A stretch of 64,000 bases of DNA from Streptomyces sp. NBC_00654 (GCF_026341775.1 NZ_JAPEOB010000002.1:1550001-1614000), one strand, 5' to 3'; positions 25,657-33,728 are shown, counted from the first letter of the stretch. Made by a program: numbers and translations. The notes: generated by a model from the sequence alone, not told the origin.

Positions 25657-26445
25657 TCACGCGTACTCGGCTTCCGCGACCGCCGGGCCGCCGAGCGCGT
25701 CACGCCGCTCGGGCGGTGTCAGGCTCACCATGCGCCGCCAGCCGACGAGACGCTCGTACGCGTACATCGCGTGGATACCCGCCGCCAGCACGGCGGCCTT
25801 GGCGCGGGGCCAGCGCAGTACCCGGCCCATGTGCGCCATCACCGCGAGGCTGACGTCGCGGTAGACCCGGATCTCGGACAGCGCGCACTCCCGCAGGGTG
25901 CGCTGGATCGTACGGCCGTGTCCGGCGCGGGCGAGGCGGAGCAGTTCCTCGTGGCAGTACGCGAGGTGGTTGTCCTCGTCGTTGGAGATCATCTTCACCG
26001 CGCGGCCGATATCGGGGTCGTCGGCGAAGTACCTGCACAGCAGCCGCATCTGCTCCGAGGCCCGCTGCTCGGTGACCCTGCTGTGGGCCAGATAGGTGAT
26101 GATGTCGCGCTCGGAGAGCGGCTCCTCCCGCTTGAGGCGGCCGTGCGCGAGGCCGATGCCGTTCCTCTCCAGGAGCATCGTGTAGTCGGTCTCCCCCGGG
26201 ACCTCCACGGGCCGCAGTCCGCGCTTCTTCAGGAGCGCGTTGAAGATCCGGCCGTGCTTGTCCTCGTCGGCGCCGTGCCGGACGATCCTGGGAGCCAGCT
26301 CCCGCTGGCTCGCGGGGACGAGAGCGGCGATCCGGCCGTTCTCCCAGCCGCCCTGGGACTCCCCGCTGGCCGCGATGGAACAGAAGAGCCGGAAGGACTC
26401 GTCGTCGTCGAGTATCTCCTGGAACAGGCTTTTTGCCGAGAGCAT
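25657..26445 (-). CDS. Ferritin-like diiron-fold protein of unknown role
   Basis: A 262-aa, mostly helical protein with two Glu/Asp-x-x-His type metal motifs: HGADEDKHGRIF (about 60-70) and NDEDNHLAYCHEELLRL (about 150-165), together with Glu in RVTEQRASEQM. This fits a ferritin-like four-helix diiron protein, either iron-storing or oxygenase-like. The start at 26445 has GGAGG about 8 nt upstream; the longer frame is arginine-rich and unlikely. It is convergent with corA. The specific function is unknown. Confidence 0.75.
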   Translation of the reverse strand: MLSAKSLFQEILDDDESFRLFCSIAASGESQGGWENGRIAALVPASQRELAPRIVRHGADEDKHGRIFNALLKKRGLRPVEVPGETDYTMLLERNGIGLAHGRLKREEPLSERDIITYLAHSRVTEQRASEQMRLLCRYFADDPDIGRAVKMISNDEDNHLAYCHEELLRLARAGHGRTIQRTLRECALSEIRVYRDVSLAVMAHMGRVLRWPRAKAAVLAAGIHAMYAYERLVGWRRMVSLTPPERRDALGGPAVAEAEYA

Positions 26446-26620
26446 CAATGCCACCTCCGTACGGGTGTCCGCAGAGGCAAAGTCAAGTGCGGTACGCGGC
26501 GCTCGGCAACCGGAGGAGGGCGCGACGGGGCGGGGGACGCGCCGCGTAACCGTCGGCCGCGCGGCGCGTTGTTCCGCGTGACGGCCGTGGCGGGGTCGAC
26601 CCCGAGCCCCCACCACGGCC

Positions 26621-26653
26621 GTAGCGCCGCCCGGGGCTCCCGGGCGGCGTTAC
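26621..26653. terminator. Hairpin terminator upstream of the ferritin-like gene
   Basis: An 11-bp perfect GC stem (26625-26635 with 26639-26649) extends to 15 bp through one G-T pair. It follows the leftward LLM gene. An overlapping alternative stem pairs 26581-26590 with 26613-26622. The gap 26446-26669 has nothing else recognisable. Confidence 0.7.
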
Positions 26654-26669
26654 GGCGCCCCCGCGGTGC

Positions 26670-27719
26670 TCAGGCGAGGCCGGAGCGCTCCAGGGCGTCC
26701 GTGCCGGCGCGCAGGGCGGAGATCCGCTCGTCGAGGGTGAAGCCGGCCGGGGCGAGGGTGAGGGTGGTGACCCCGGCGGCGGCGTACGCCTGCATCCGCT
26801 CGGCGATCCGCTCCACCGGCCCGAGCAGCGTGGTCTGGTCGATGAGCCGGTGCGGTACGGCGGCGGCGGCGCCGCTCTTGTCGCCGGACAGGTACATGTC
26901 CTGGATCTCGGCGGCTTCCTTCTCGTACCCCATGCGCTGGGCGAGCCGGTTGTAGAAGTTCTGCTTGCGGCTGCCCATGCCGCCGACGTAGAGCGCGGTG
27001 TACGGGCGGAACATGTCGGCCAGGCCGTTGATGTCGTCGCCGACGGCCAGCGGCAGGGTCGGGCAGACGTCGAAGCCGTCCATGGTCTTCCCGGCCTTCT
27101 CGCGGCCCGCCCGCAGGTGCCGCACCGCGGTGTCCTCCAGGTGCTCGGCGGACGGGAAGATCAGCAGGGCGCCGTCGGCGATCTCGCCGGTCTGCTCCAG
27201 GTTCTTCGGTCCGATGGCCGCGATGTAGAGCGGGATGTGCTCGCGCTGCGGGTGGACGGTGAGCTTGAGCGGCTTGCCCGGACCGTCCGGCAGCGGCAGC
27301 GTCCAGTGCAGGCCCTCGTAGCTGAGACGCTCGCGGGACATCGCCCTGCGGACGATCTCGACGTACTCACGGGTGCGGGCCAGCGGTTTGTCGAACTTGA
27401 CGCCGTACCAGCCCTCGGAGACCTGCGGGCCCGACACCCCGAGGCCGAGCCGGAAGCGGCCACCGGAGAGCGAGTCGAGGGTGGCCGCGGTCATCGCCGT
27501 CATGGCGGGCTGACGGGCCGGGATCTGCAGGATCGCGGAGCCGACGTCGATGGACTCCGTCTGCGCGGCGACCCAGGCCAGGACGGTGGGCGCGTCGGAC
27601 CCGTAGGCCTCGGCGGCCCAGCACACGTCGTAACCGAGCCGGTCGGCCTCCTGGGCGACGGCGAGGTTGTCGCCGTCCATGCCCGCGCCCCAGTAACCGA
27701 GATTGATGCCGAGCCGCAT
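26670..27719 (-). CDS. LLM-class F420-dependent oxidoreductase
   Basis: A 349-aa luciferase-like enzyme of the mycobacterial/streptomycete F420-using type. Features are MRLGINLGYWGAG at the N-terminus, WAAEAYGSDAPTVLAW, the strictly conserved SAILQIPARQPAMTAMTAAT stretch, and GGRFRLGLGVSGPQVSEGWYG for cofactor phosphate. The substrate is unknown. ATG 27719 is preceded by GGGGAG and, 12 bp upstream, by a perfect 14-bp palindrome that is likely an operator. No regulator gene adjoins it, so the repressor is elsewhere. Confidence 0.88.
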   Translation of the reverse strand: MRLGINLGYWGAGMDGDNLAVAQEADRLGYDVCWAAEAYGSDAPTVLAWVAAQTESIDVGSAILQIPARQPAMTAMTAATLDSLSGGRFRLGLGVSGPQVSEGWYGVKFDKPLARTREYVEIVRRAMSRERLSYEGLHWTLPLPDGPGKPLKLTVHPQREHIPLYIAAIGPKNLEQTGEIADGALLIFPSAEHLEDTAVRHLRAGREKAGKTMDGFDVCPTLPLAVGDDINGLADMFRPYTALYVGGMGSRKQNFYNRLAQRMGYEKEAAEIQDMYLSGDKSGAAAAVPHRLIDQTTLLGPVERIAERMQAYAAAGVTTLTLAPAGFTLDERISALRAGTDALERSGLA

Positions 27720-27730
27720 AACCGCTCCCC

Positions 27731-27744
27731 TTACTGATCAGTAA
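27731..27744. promoter_or_regulatory. 14-bp palindromic operator TTACTGATCAGTAA
   Basis: A perfect palindrome located 12-25 bp upstream of the LLM start codon. It is AT-rich relative to its surroundings and has the size and symmetry of TetR-family operators. Confidence 0.6.
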
Positions 27745-27790
27745 CGTCCCTGTGGTCCGGACTCTAGCGCGCGTCACGGCGTTCCGGCAG

Positions 27791-27960
27791 GCCAAGGGCT
27801 GCCCCGTCATCCCTGGCGGATCAGCGCGCGGCGTCGGATGCGGTGCTTCGCAAGGTGGAGGGAGGCCCGCATACCGGATGTATGCGGGCGTTCCGACAAC
27901 GCGGCGAGGTGCCGTAGCTGTCGTCGTGCGCCCGCCAGGGATGACGGGACAGCCCTTAGG
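27791..27960. repeat. Nested-hairpin dispersed repeat, copy B (170 bp)
   Basis: Terminal arms of 29 bp (27791-27819 and 27932-27960) pair with two mismatches. Inside is a perfect 10-bp hairpin (27865-27874 with 27880-27889, loop CGGAT). On the minus strand the core reads CTCGCCGCGTTGTC - hairpin - CCACCTTGCGA - GCATCCGACGCC, matching copy A at 20761-20942 although the outer arms differ. It occupies most of the 303-bp gap between the LLM and aldo/keto reductase genes. Confidence 0.8.
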
Positions 27961-27971
27961 CGGCCCATCGG

Positions 27972-27980
27972 TTGTCCACA
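27972..27980 (+). promoter_or_regulatory. Isolated DnaA-box-like sequence TTGTCCACA
   Basis: An exact match to the streptomycete DnaA-box consensus as I recall it, 43 bp upstream of the aldo/keto reductase start. It is a single box with no cluster, so it is not an origin. It could be chance. Confidence 0.35.
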
Positions 27981-28022
27981 GGCCTCCACTCCGTGGGGCC
28001 ATGGCCAGTAATCTCAGCGCCC

Positions 28023-29006
28023 ATGGAGCAGAGGCAACTCGGCCGTACCGGCCTACGCGTGTCCCGGATCGGGCTCGGCACCCTCACCTGGGGCCGGGAC
28101 ACCGACGAGCACGACGCCGCCGACCAGCTGAAGGCCTTCTGGGACGCGGGTGGCACCCTGGTCGACACCGCCGATGTGTACGGGGGCGGGGAGGCCGAGT
28201 ATCTGCTCGGGCAGCTCGTGGACACCCTCGTGCCCCGGCAGGATCTGGTCATCGCGACGAAGGCGGGCAGCGTCCCCGATCCCTACCGCCGCTTCGACGG
28301 ATCGCGCGGCCATCTGCTGGCCGCGCTCGACGCCTCGCTGGAACGGCTCGGGACGGACCACGTGGACCTGTGGCAGGTCCATGCCTTCGATCCGGCGACC
28401 CCGCTGGAGGAGACCCTGCAGGCGGTGGACCTGGCGGTGTCGTCCGGCCGCGTCCGGTACGCGGGCGTGTCGAACTTCTGCGGCTGGCAGCTGGCCAAGG
28501 CGGCCACCTGGCAGCTCGCCTCACCCGGCGTACGCACCCGGCTGGCCAGCACGCAGATGGAGTACTCGCTGCTCCAGCGCGGCATCGAGCGGGAGGTGCT
28601 GCCGGCCGCGCTGGACCTCGGGGTGGGCCTGCTGCCCTCGTCCCCGCTGGGCCGCGGGGTGCTGACCGGCAAGTACCGGCTGGGCACCCCGTCCGGCTCC
28701 CGGGGCGCCTCCGATCAGCTGGCCCCCTTCGTCGAGCCCTATCTCGACGACGCGGCGAGCCGGATCGTCGACGCGGTGGCGACGGCGGCGGACGGTCTGG
28801 CCACGACGGCGCTCCAGGTGTCGCTGGCCTGGGTCCGGGACCGGCCCGGGGTGGCGGCCCCGATCATCGGCGCGCGCAACGCGCAGCAGCTCAGAGAGGC
28901 TTTGTCAGTGGAGGCGCTTAGTCTTCCTGACGAGATCTGCCAGGCGCTCGACGATGTGTCGGCGCCCGTGCACCGCTATCCCGACCAGGACTGGAGCACT
29001 CTGTGA
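28023..29006 (+). CDS. Aldo/keto reductase
   Basis: A 327-aa NADPH-dependent (beta/alpha)8 reductase. The catalytic tetrad is visible: Asp and Tyr in VDTADVYGGGEAEYLLG, Lys in LVIATKAGS and His in LWQVHAF. The C-terminal IIGARNAQQLREAL binds NADP. Best fit is the AKR group that includes general stress and YajO/L-glyceraldehyde-type reductases; substrate unknown. ATG 28023 gives the usual MEQRQLGRTGLRVSRIGLG start. Its TGA stop overlaps the GTG start of the RecD2-like gene (GTGA), so both are translated from one message. Confidence 0.9.
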   Translation: MEQRQLGRTGLRVSRIGLGTLTWGRDTDEHDAADQLKAFWDAGGTLVDTADVYGGGEAEYLLGQLVDTLVPRQDLVIATKAGSVPDPYRRFDGSRGHLLAALDASLERLGTDHVDLWQVHAFDPATPLEETLQAVDLAVSSGRVRYAGVSNFCGWQLAKAATWQLASPGVRTRLASTQMEYSLLQRGIEREVLPAALDLGVGLLPSSPLGRGVLTGKYRLGTPSGSRGASDQLAPFVEPYLDDAASRIVDAVATAADGLATTALQVSLAWVRDRPGVAAPIIGARNAQQLREALSVEALSLPDEICQALDDVSAPVHRYPDQDWSTL

Positions 29007-31405
29007 CTGCGCTTCCCCGGGGGGAAACCCCAGGCCCCTCGGCCGAGGACGGCCCGCCGGTGCCGGACGCCCCCGACACGCCGGACGGGGCGACGGGCGA
29101 CGGGCCGGAAGCCGCCGCGGACGGGAGTGCCGAGGGCGACGGCGACGACGAGGCCGCCTCCGAAGCCGTGCCGGAGTCCGGCGGACCTGAGGCGCAAGCC
29201 CCGGACGACGGAACGGCCGAGGGGACGGCCGAGGGGACGGCCGAGGGGACGGCCGAGGGGACGGCCGACGAGAAGGCCGACGGGACGGAGGCCGCCGCCG
29301 GGGAGACGGCCGGTGCGGCGGAGGCCGCCGCCGCACCCTCCGAGGCGGAGGCCGAGCTCGCCGCCCAGCGCGAACTGCGGGAGCGGATCGAGAAGCGCAA
29401 GGCCGACAAGGCCGGCCCCATCCCGGCCGGTACGAAGCTCAGCGGCACCGCCGCCGATCTCCTCGCGGCCGTCCGGGCCGTCGAGAGCGGCGACAAGGCC
29501 GGCACCGCGTTCTTCGACTCCCCCGCCACGGCCCCCGCCCCCCGCCGCGCCGCCCCCGCCCCCACGCAGCCCACCGCGCCGCGCCCCCGGCCGTCCGGGC
29601 CCGCCCCCGCGGCACCGGGCGCGTCGCCCGGGGCGGCCGCATCGGTGCGGGCGCTGCTCACCGAGGGCGGGGCTCCCGAGGCGCTGGCCCGCCCGGCCGC
29701 CGAAACGCTGGGCGAGCAGGCCGCCGAGGCCCTGCGCGAGGACCCATGGCGGCTGCTCGCCGTCCCCGGGGTCGGCCCGGAGCAGGCGGACGGGTTCGCG
29801 CGGGCGCTGCTGGGCGCCGGATGCGGCCCGGACGACGAACGCAGGACGGCGGCACTGGTCGGCTGGCTGCTGGAGCGGGCGGCCCGCCAGGGCCACACGG
29901 CGCTGGACGCCGCGGACGTCCGGGCGGCACTCGCCGAGCGCGCGGTGGGCGACCCGGACGCGGCCGTGGAACACGCCGTCGCCGAGGGCGTCGTGCTGGT
30001 CTTCCAGGACGGCCTGGACGCGGCGGAGGCCGCGGACGAGCCCGGACCCGAGGACGGGGAGGACACGGAGGGCGGCGACGAGAGCCGCGCGGACCGGCAG
30101 GACGGCGCCGGTCAGGCTCCGGAGCCGGTCCAGGTGCTGCTGGGCCTCGACCGGTACGCACTGGCCGAGGAGAGCCTCGCCGACGGTCTGGCGCGGCTGG
30201 TCAACGCCTGCGAGAAGACCGCTGACTGGTCCGCAGCCGCGGCCGCCGCCCCGTCCCCTTCGGCGGCCGAGCTGATCCGTACGGCCGCCACCGGCGGTCT
30301 GGTCACCCACAGCGGCGGAGAGGCGGCCCGCGCCGAACCGGCGGCCCTGATCGCGGCGGCCCGGGGCCTGGGGCTGCGCGCCCTCGGCGCCACCCACAGC
30401 GAGGACGGCCGCGACAGGCTGGCCCGGTCGGTCGGCGACCCGCGGTCGGCCGTCACCGTCGCCGGGCTGCTCACCGGCGCCGAGGGCCCCGGGCGGGACG
30501 AGGACGGTGCGCTGGCCCTGGATCTGCTGGTCGTGCTGGACGCCCCGCAGCTGGACGTGGAGGCGGCGGCGATCCTGGTGGAGTCGCTCGCGGACGGCAC
30601 CCGGCTGGTGTTGAGCGGCGACCCCGGTGTGCTGGGTTCGGCGGGCGCGGGCCGGGTGTTCGCGGATGTGCTGGCCGCGCGCGCGTGCCCGCAGGTCGTG
30701 TCCCGTACACCGGACCCGGGCCCGGTCGGCGAGCTGGTCTCCGGCATCGGCATCGGTGAGCTGAACCAGGTCGAGGCACCGGGCAAGGAGGTGGTGATCG
30801 TCCCCGTGCGCGATGCGGGCGAGGCGGTCCACCGCACCGTTCAGCTGGTCGCCGACTCGGTTCCGCGAGCCTTCGGCATCGCTTCCGCCGAGACCCAGGT
30901 GATCACCGTCGGGCATGGCGGCTCGGCGGGCACCCGGGCGTTGAACGCCGCGCTGAAGCAGCGTCTGAACCCGGGCCCCGGCCGGTTCGGCGGTTTCGAT
31001 CCCGGCGACCGCGTCGTCCATGTCCCCGCACCCGGCCGGACCGTGCCCGGGGTGGTGCTCTCGGCCGACGCCGAGGGACTGCGCCTGGACTGCGCGGGCG
31101 TCCCCGTCGTCGTACCCCAGGACCGGGTGGAGTCGGCCGTGCGGCACGGCTGGGCGCTCAGTGCCCACCAGGCGGCCGGGATGCGCTGGCCCGCCGCGGT
31201 CGTCGTACTGCCCGGCGACGCCGCGCAGGGGCTCAGCCGCCCCTGGGTGTACACCGCCTTCAGCCGCGGGGAGCGGCATCTGTCCGTCGTGCACGGCGTG
31301 GACCAAGCGCTCGCGCACGCGGTCGCCCGGATCCCCGCCCAGGAGCGGACAACGCGGCTGCGCCCCCTGCTGGAGGCTCTGCCGACCCCCGGCGCCGCGT
31401 CCTGA
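29003..31405 (+). CDS. RecD2-like helix-hairpin-helix protein with degenerate ATPase motifs
   Basis: An 800-aa protein. Residues 1-215 are low-complexity acidic and Pro/Ala-rich. Then come a helix-hairpin-helix (LLAVPGVGPEQADGFARAL near 250) and a region collinear with superfamily-1 RecD2 helicases. Where Walker A should be (about 428) the text is TGGLVTHSGGEAAR, with no GKT. The Walker B position reads LLVVLDAPQLD instead of DE. Later motifs remain recognisable: LVLSGDPGVLGSAGAGRVF (about 534), ALSAHQAAGMRWPAAVVV (about 717) and WVYTAFSRGERHLSVV (about 747). I infer a DNA-binding protein that has lost ATPase activity. It is coupled to the aldo/keto reductase by a 4-nt overlap. Confidence 0.75.
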   Translation: MTALPRGETPGPSAEDGPPVPDAPDTPDGATGDGPEAAADGSAEGDGDDEAASEAVPESGGPEAQAPDDGTAEGTAEGTAEGTAEGTADEKADGTEAAAGETAGAAEAAAAPSEAEAELAAQRELRERIEKRKADKAGPIPAGTKLSGTAADLLAAVRAVESGDKAGTAFFDSPATAPAPRRAAPAPTQPTAPRPRPSGPAPAAPGASPGAAASVRALLTEGGAPEALARPAAETLGEQAAEALREDPWRLLAVPGVGPEQADGFARALLGAGCGPDDERRTAALVGWLLERAARQGHTALDAADVRAALAERAVGDPDAAVEHAVAEGVVLVFQDGLDAAEAADEPGPEDGEDTEGGDESRADRQDGAGQAPEPVQVLLGLDRYALAEESLADGLARLVNACEKTADWSAAAAAAPSPSAAELIRTAATGGLVTHSGGEAARAEPAALIAAARGLGLRALGATHSEDGRDRLARSVGDPRSAVTVAGLLTGAEGPGRDEDGALALDLLVVLDAPQLDVEAAAILVESLADGTRLVLSGDPGVLGSAGAGRVFADVLAARACPQVVSRTPDPGPVGELVSGIGIGELNQVEAPGKEVVIVPVRDAGEAVHRTVQLVADSVPRAFGIASAETQVITVGHGGSAGTRALNAALKQRLNPGPGRFGGFDPGDRVVHVPAPGRTVPGVVLSADAEGLRLDCAGVPVVVPQDRVESAVRHGWALSAHQAAGMRWPAAVVVLPGDAAQGLSRPWVYTAFSRGERHLSVVHGVDQALAHAVARIPAQERTTRLRPLLEALPTPGAAS
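29210..29269 (+). repeat. 12-bp in-frame tandem repeat, five units
   Basis: GGGACGGCCGAG-type units encode (Gly-Thr-Ala-Glu)n in the disordered N-terminus of the RecD2-like protein. The first unit has one and the last one base difference. Length is likely variable between strains. Confidence 0.9.
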
Positions 31406-31424
31406 GGGCTGTCCCGGCAGCACT

Positions 31425-31450
31425 GTGGCCCCCGGCTCACCGGGGGCCAC
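31425..31450. terminator. Bidirectional terminator
   Basis: A perfect 11-bp stem (31425-31435 with 31440-31450, loop CTCA) sits between the convergent RecD2-like gene and the acidic hypothetical protein. Confidence 0.8.
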
Positions 31451-31474
31451 GGTCGGCGGGAACTCACCGGTTGT

Positions 31475-32134
31475 TCAGGAGGTGCCTGCCGTCAGGTCGT
31501 CCAGGTCCTCGTCCAGCTCCTCCTCGTCGAAGACCGAGCTGACATCGAACCGGCACACCACGAGCTGGGGATCGGCGTGGTCGAACGGTGCCCCGAGCCA
31601 TTCGCCCGGCTCGGGCGGCACGTCGGCGGCCGAGACCCAGAGCGTGGAGTCACCTTCCTCAAGGCCGAACTCCTTGTGCCGGGAGGCGATCTCGTCCGGT
31701 TCGTACTCACCGAAGAGCACGCCGAGCGCGGCATGGACGCTGGTGCCGACGACAGGGCCGTTCCCGGTGCCCAGGTCGTCCGACTCCAGATCTGCGAGGC
31801 GCTGTGCCTGAGCGAGCAGTCGCGGGGGTTCCACGACCGTGTAGTCGCGCCGGATCAGCACGCTCAGCGCGCCGGGCTCCCCGGGACCGGCATAGGGCGG
31901 CAGGGAGTCGTCCGCCCCGGGGATCTCGAAGGGGGTGACCTCGTCGTAGCGGTCGTAGAGGAGTTCGTCGTAGACCTCGGCCGCGGCGGCCAGTTCATTG
32001 AACGCGTCGTAGACGGCGGGGTCGTCGTCCCCGGTACGGCGTTCGACCGCGTCGAGGTGGTGGTCGAGCGCGGCTTTGACCGCTTCGGCGGCGGCACGTA
32101 CCTCGGCAGCGGTGGGCTGCACAGCATCAGACAT
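31475..32134 (-). CDS. Acidic hypothetical protein
   Basis: A 219-aa, strongly acidic, probably cytoplasmic protein without a family I recognise. It starts with helical VRAAAEAVKAALDHHLDAVERR, has a central PGALSVLIRRDYTVVEPPRLL strand region, and ends with FDEEELDEDLDDL. No signal peptide or membrane span is visible. It is divergent from the small DUF5703 gene, 47 bp away. Conservation at this position in other Streptomyces is expected from the gene order but not verified. Confidence 0.75.
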   Translation of the reverse strand: MSDAVQPTAAEVRAAAEAVKAALDHHLDAVERRTGDDDPAVYDAFNELAAAAEVYDELLYDRYDEVTPFEIPGADDSLPPYAGPGEPGALSVLIRRDYTVVEPPRLLAQAQRLADLESDDLGTGNGPVVGTSVHAALGVLFGEYEPDEIASRHKEFGLEEGDSTLWVSAADVPPEPGEWLGAPFDHADPQLVVCRFDVSSVFDEEELDEDLDDLTAGTS

Positions 32135-32181
32135 AGAGCAGACGCTATCCGTACCGGGGCTGTGCCCGCACAATAGATGCG

Positions 32182-32370
32182 ATGCCGGAATACGAATTTA
32201 TCGACGTGTACGTGCCGCGCGGGGTGTCCCGCAACGATGCGGCCCGACTGCTGACCGACCACGCCGAGTACGGGCACTGGGAGTTGGACCGCCTGACCCT
32301 GCGCCTCGACGGCAGCCGCAGAGTGCGGCTGCGCAGACGGATCATCCGTCAGATACGGGCCACCTGGTAA
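32182..32370 (+). CDS. DUF5703 small basic protein
   Basis: A 62-aa protein, MPEYEFIDVYVPRGVSRNDA at the N-terminus and arginine-rich (RRVRLRRRIIRQIRATW) at the C-terminus. It belongs to the small DUF5703 family of actinobacteria with unknown function; the shape is a compact alpha/beta fold. It reads toward a strong hairpin and away from the acidic hypothetical gene, with which it may share promoter DNA. Confidence 0.8.
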   Translation: MPEYEFIDVYVPRGVSRNDAARLLTDHAEYGHWELDRLTLRLDGSRRVRLRRRIIRQIRATW

Positions 32371-32371
32371 C

Positions 32372-32407
32372 ACGGAGCGGGCCCCGCGGATACGGGGCCC
32401 GCTCCGT
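32372..32407. terminator. 15-bp perfect bidirectional terminator
   Basis: Arms 32372-32386 and 32393-32407 pair fully with a 6-nt loop and are followed by TTTC. It separates the DUF5703 gene from the convergent chaplin chpC. Confidence 0.85.
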
Positions 32408-32440
32408 TTCACCGTACGGTCCGCGACCGTCGCGGAGCCG

Positions 32441-33214
32441 CTACGCGGCGTTCCGGGAGCGGCGGTACAGCACGGATCCGACACCGGCCAGGAGCAGGCC
32501 CGCGCCCGCCGGGATCAGCAGGTCGAGCCCGCCGCCACCGGTCTGTGCGAGCTGCTCGCCGGGGTGGTTCTGCGCCTGCGGAGCGTTGGGCTCGGGCGGG
32601 CTGTTCACCGGCGGGGTGGGGGGCGTCTCCGGCGTGACGGGCACCTCCGGCCGCGGCGGGGTGATCCCGGCGCCGTTGCCGCAGCTGTTGCCGAAGGTGG
32701 GGTTGAGGAGCCCGCCGATGGTGACGCTGTTGCCGCAGGCGTTCACGGGGATGTCGATCGGCACCGCGACGTTGTTGCCGGACAGGAGCCCGGGGGACCC
32801 CTGCGCCGTGCCCTCCGCCGAGGCGCCGGGGGCACGGTGCTTCCCGCCGCCGGTCCCGCCGCCCGCTGTTCCGGCGTCACCGCCCGGCGCCTGCGCGGTG
32901 GTGCTGCCCGCCGCCGCGTGGTTGCCCGAGCCGCCGCTGTCGGCCGCACCGGCGTGCGACGCGGTCCCCGACGTGCCGTTCGCGCAGTCGTTGCCGAACG
33001 TCGGGTTCAGCAGTCCGCCCACGTTCACGGAGTTTCCGCACAGATTGACCGGTACCTCGACCGGAATCTGGACCGAATTCCCGGACAGCACCCCCGGGGA
33101 ATTGGTCGCCGCGCCGTTCGCCCCGGCGTCGGCGTGTGCGTAGCCACCACTGAGCGCGAGCACTCCGCCCGCCGCCGCGATGGTGATCAGGCCTTTACGA
33201 GTGACCTGTCGCAT
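32441..33214 (-). CDS. chpC: Long chaplin with sortase motif
   Basis: A cell-wall-anchored surface protein that helps make aerial hyphae hydrophobic. The 257-aa precursor has a Sec signal peptide (MRQVTRKGLITIAAAGGVLA, cleaved near YAHA-DA), two chaplin domains (about 35-80 and 125-170) each with PGxLSGN, the Cys pair in VPVN-CGNSV...FGN-C, a Gly/Pro-rich linker, and the sorting signal LAQTG followed by a membrane span and RRSRNAA tail. The adjacency to chpH and the two-domain layout identify it as the chpC orthologue. The start at 33214 gives the signal peptide; the longer frame does not. Confidence 0.95.
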   Translation of the reverse strand: MRQVTRKGLITIAAAGGVLALSGGYAHADAGANGAATNSPGVLSGNSVQIPVEVPVNLCGNSVNVGGLLNPTFGNDCANGTSGTASHAGAADSGGSGNHAAAGSTTAQAPGGDAGTAGGGTGGGKHRAPGASAEGTAQGSPGLLSGNNVAVPIDIPVNACGNSVTIGGLLNPTFGNSCGNGAGITPPRPEVPVTPETPPTPPVNSPPEPNAPQAQNHPGEQLAQTGGGGLDLLIPAGAGLLLAGVGSVLYRRSRNAA

Positions 33215-33287
33215 AGGTTCGTTTCCTGCCTTCTGCCTTTCGAAATACCCCCGGACACGACCGTGCGAGGGCCGAATGCCGAGCGGC

Positions 33288-33314
33288 CCCGGAGTGCATG
33301 GCACGCACTCCGGG
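33288..33314 (-). terminator. Terminator between chpH and chpC
   Basis: A 10-bp perfect stem (33288-33297 with 33305-33314, 7-nt loop) lies 39 bp past the chpH stop, so chpC is likely to have its own promoter in the remaining 73 bp. Confidence 0.7.
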
Positions 33315-33353
33315 ACCGGCCGGGCTCAAACCCTTACGGGTTGACGCACAACG

Positions 33354-33587
33354 TCACGCGTTGACGCAGGTGTTGCCGAAGGCGGGGTTCAGCAGGCCGA
33401 TCACGGAGATCGTGTTGCCGCACAGGTTGATCGGCACGTGGACCGGAACCTGGACGACGTTGCCCGAGAGCACGCCGGGGCTGCCGACAGCGGCACCCTG
33501 GGCACCGGCGTCGGCGGCAGCCATACCCGCACCCGCGAGCACCAGACCACCGGTAGCAGCCGCGATTGCGACGACCTTCTTGATCAT
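33354..33587 (-). CDS. chpH: Short chaplin ChpH
   Basis: A secreted amyloid-forming surfactant of aerial growth; 77 aa including a signal peptide (MIKKVVAIAAATGGLVLAGA, cleaved near AAADA). The mature part is a single chaplin domain: SPGVLSGNVVQVPVHVPINL, CGNTISVIGLLNPAFGN, TCVNA, with the two conserved Cys. GAGGAGG lies 6 nt before the ATG at 33587. The upstream DNA has a candidate BldN-type promoter. It also corresponds in position to S. coelicolor chpH. Confidence 0.97.
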   Translation of the reverse strand: MIKKVVAIAAATGGLVLAGAGMAAADAGAQGAAVGSPGVLSGNVVQVPVHVPINLCGNTISVIGLLNPAFGNTCVNA

Positions 33588-33635
33588 TATTCCTCCTCGT
33601 TGGAAATGCGGTCCCAGCCGCGGACCGCATCCCTT

Positions 33636-33663
33636 GTAACGAGAAGTGGTTAACGGGGCTACG
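33636..33663 (-). promoter_or_regulatory. Candidate sigma-BldN-type promoter of chpH
   Basis: On the minus strand CGTAGC (33658-33663), a 16-nt spacer, and CGTTAC (33636-33641) resemble the BldN consensus CGTAAC-N16-CGTTGA as I recall it. It would start transcription about 40 nt before the chpH ATG. chpH is a reported BldN target in S. coelicolor and S. venezuelae. Confidence 0.5.
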
Positions 33664-33728
33664 AGTGGGCAACCCGTTTCACTCTTTCCGGTCACATACG
33701 CACACGCAGGCGAATACGTACCGGGGCT

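Noticed and set aside
27972..27980. Replication origin
   Set aside because: Only a single DnaA-box-like 9-mer is present, with no cluster and no dnaA/dnaN nearby.
28976..31450. 824-aa open frame on the minus strand
   Set aside because: Mirror of the RecD2-like gene; composition is typical of antisense frames in GC-rich DNA and there is no start context.
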